Assembly (NCBI GenBank): GCA_964652975.1
Contig: CAZZCN010000143.1
Location: 1 to 5,440, forward strand
Source: CAZZCN01 sp964652975
GTDB taxonomy: Bacteria > Bacillota > Clostridia > Saccharofermentanales > UBA5734
Direction of reading: 5' to 3'
DNA: 5,440 bases
Shown here: positions 5,403 to 5,440 of the stretch, in pieces
Layout of the letters: each line of letters opens with the position of its first letter
Position numbering within the stretch: position 1 is the stretch's first letter
Position numbers and translations under genes: made by a program
Notes under the pieces: model-generated
Seen by the model: only the letters and a program-made list of their open reading frames with translations
What the model was told of the DNA's origin: nothing
Database searches by the model: none

Positions 5403-5440
5403 CAAATCTTGCAAATAGGACCAACTTTACTAGCAGTAGT

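Overview
The window looks like chromosomal DNA of a low-GC Gram-positive anaerobe, most likely class Clostridia. Reasons: AT-rich intergenic DNA, strong AGGAGG-type ribosome binding sites, a diderm-free envelope style (lipobox lipoprotein, membrane-anchored regulator), and a lipoprotein carrying Listeria-Bacteroides (Flg_new) repeats plus fibronectin III domains. The genus cannot be fixed from the sequence alone.

Layout. Positions 1-1879 hold a tight minus-strand operon, in transcription order: an ECF-type sigma factor (1879-1319), a single-pass membrane protein that is probably its regulator or anti-sigma factor (1326-415, overlapping the sigma gene by 8 bp as ATGAATGA), and a cysteine-rich DUF3795-type protein (399 to beyond the window start, so partial). 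The third gene's ribosome binding site overlaps the second gene's stop codon. Positions 1880-2296 are a divergent intergenic region with a candidate sigma-A promoter and two palindromes for the leftward operon, and a structured leader for the rightward gene. Positions 2297-3307 (+) encode a stand-alone WYL-domain transcription regulator. An 11-bp perfect inverted repeat at 3327-3361 separates it from a convergent gene. Positions 5319-3439 (-) encode a 626-residue surface lipoprotein: lipobox, Ser/Thr/Pro-rich stalk, two Flg_new repeats, four FN3 domains. It has a good sigma-A promoter at 5374-5402.

How the parts may work together (inference). The sigma/anti-sigma pair is a likely envelope-sensing switch: the outer part of the anti-sigma has a BLIP/SmpA-like segment and a YobA (DUF3221)-like C-terminus. 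The WYL protein is an independent ligand-responsive regulator whose ribosome binding site appears sequestered in a leader hairpin. The lipoprotein is a surface or adhesive protein with no catalytic domain visible. Nothing links the three units beyond proximity. No tRNA, rRNA, CRISPR array, insertion sequence or phage gene was seen.

The least ordinary signals are the strong internal ribosome binding site inside the anti-sigma gene, which would yield a form without the cytoplasmic tail, and the three-hairpin leader with a 20-codon upstream ORF ahead of the WYL gene.
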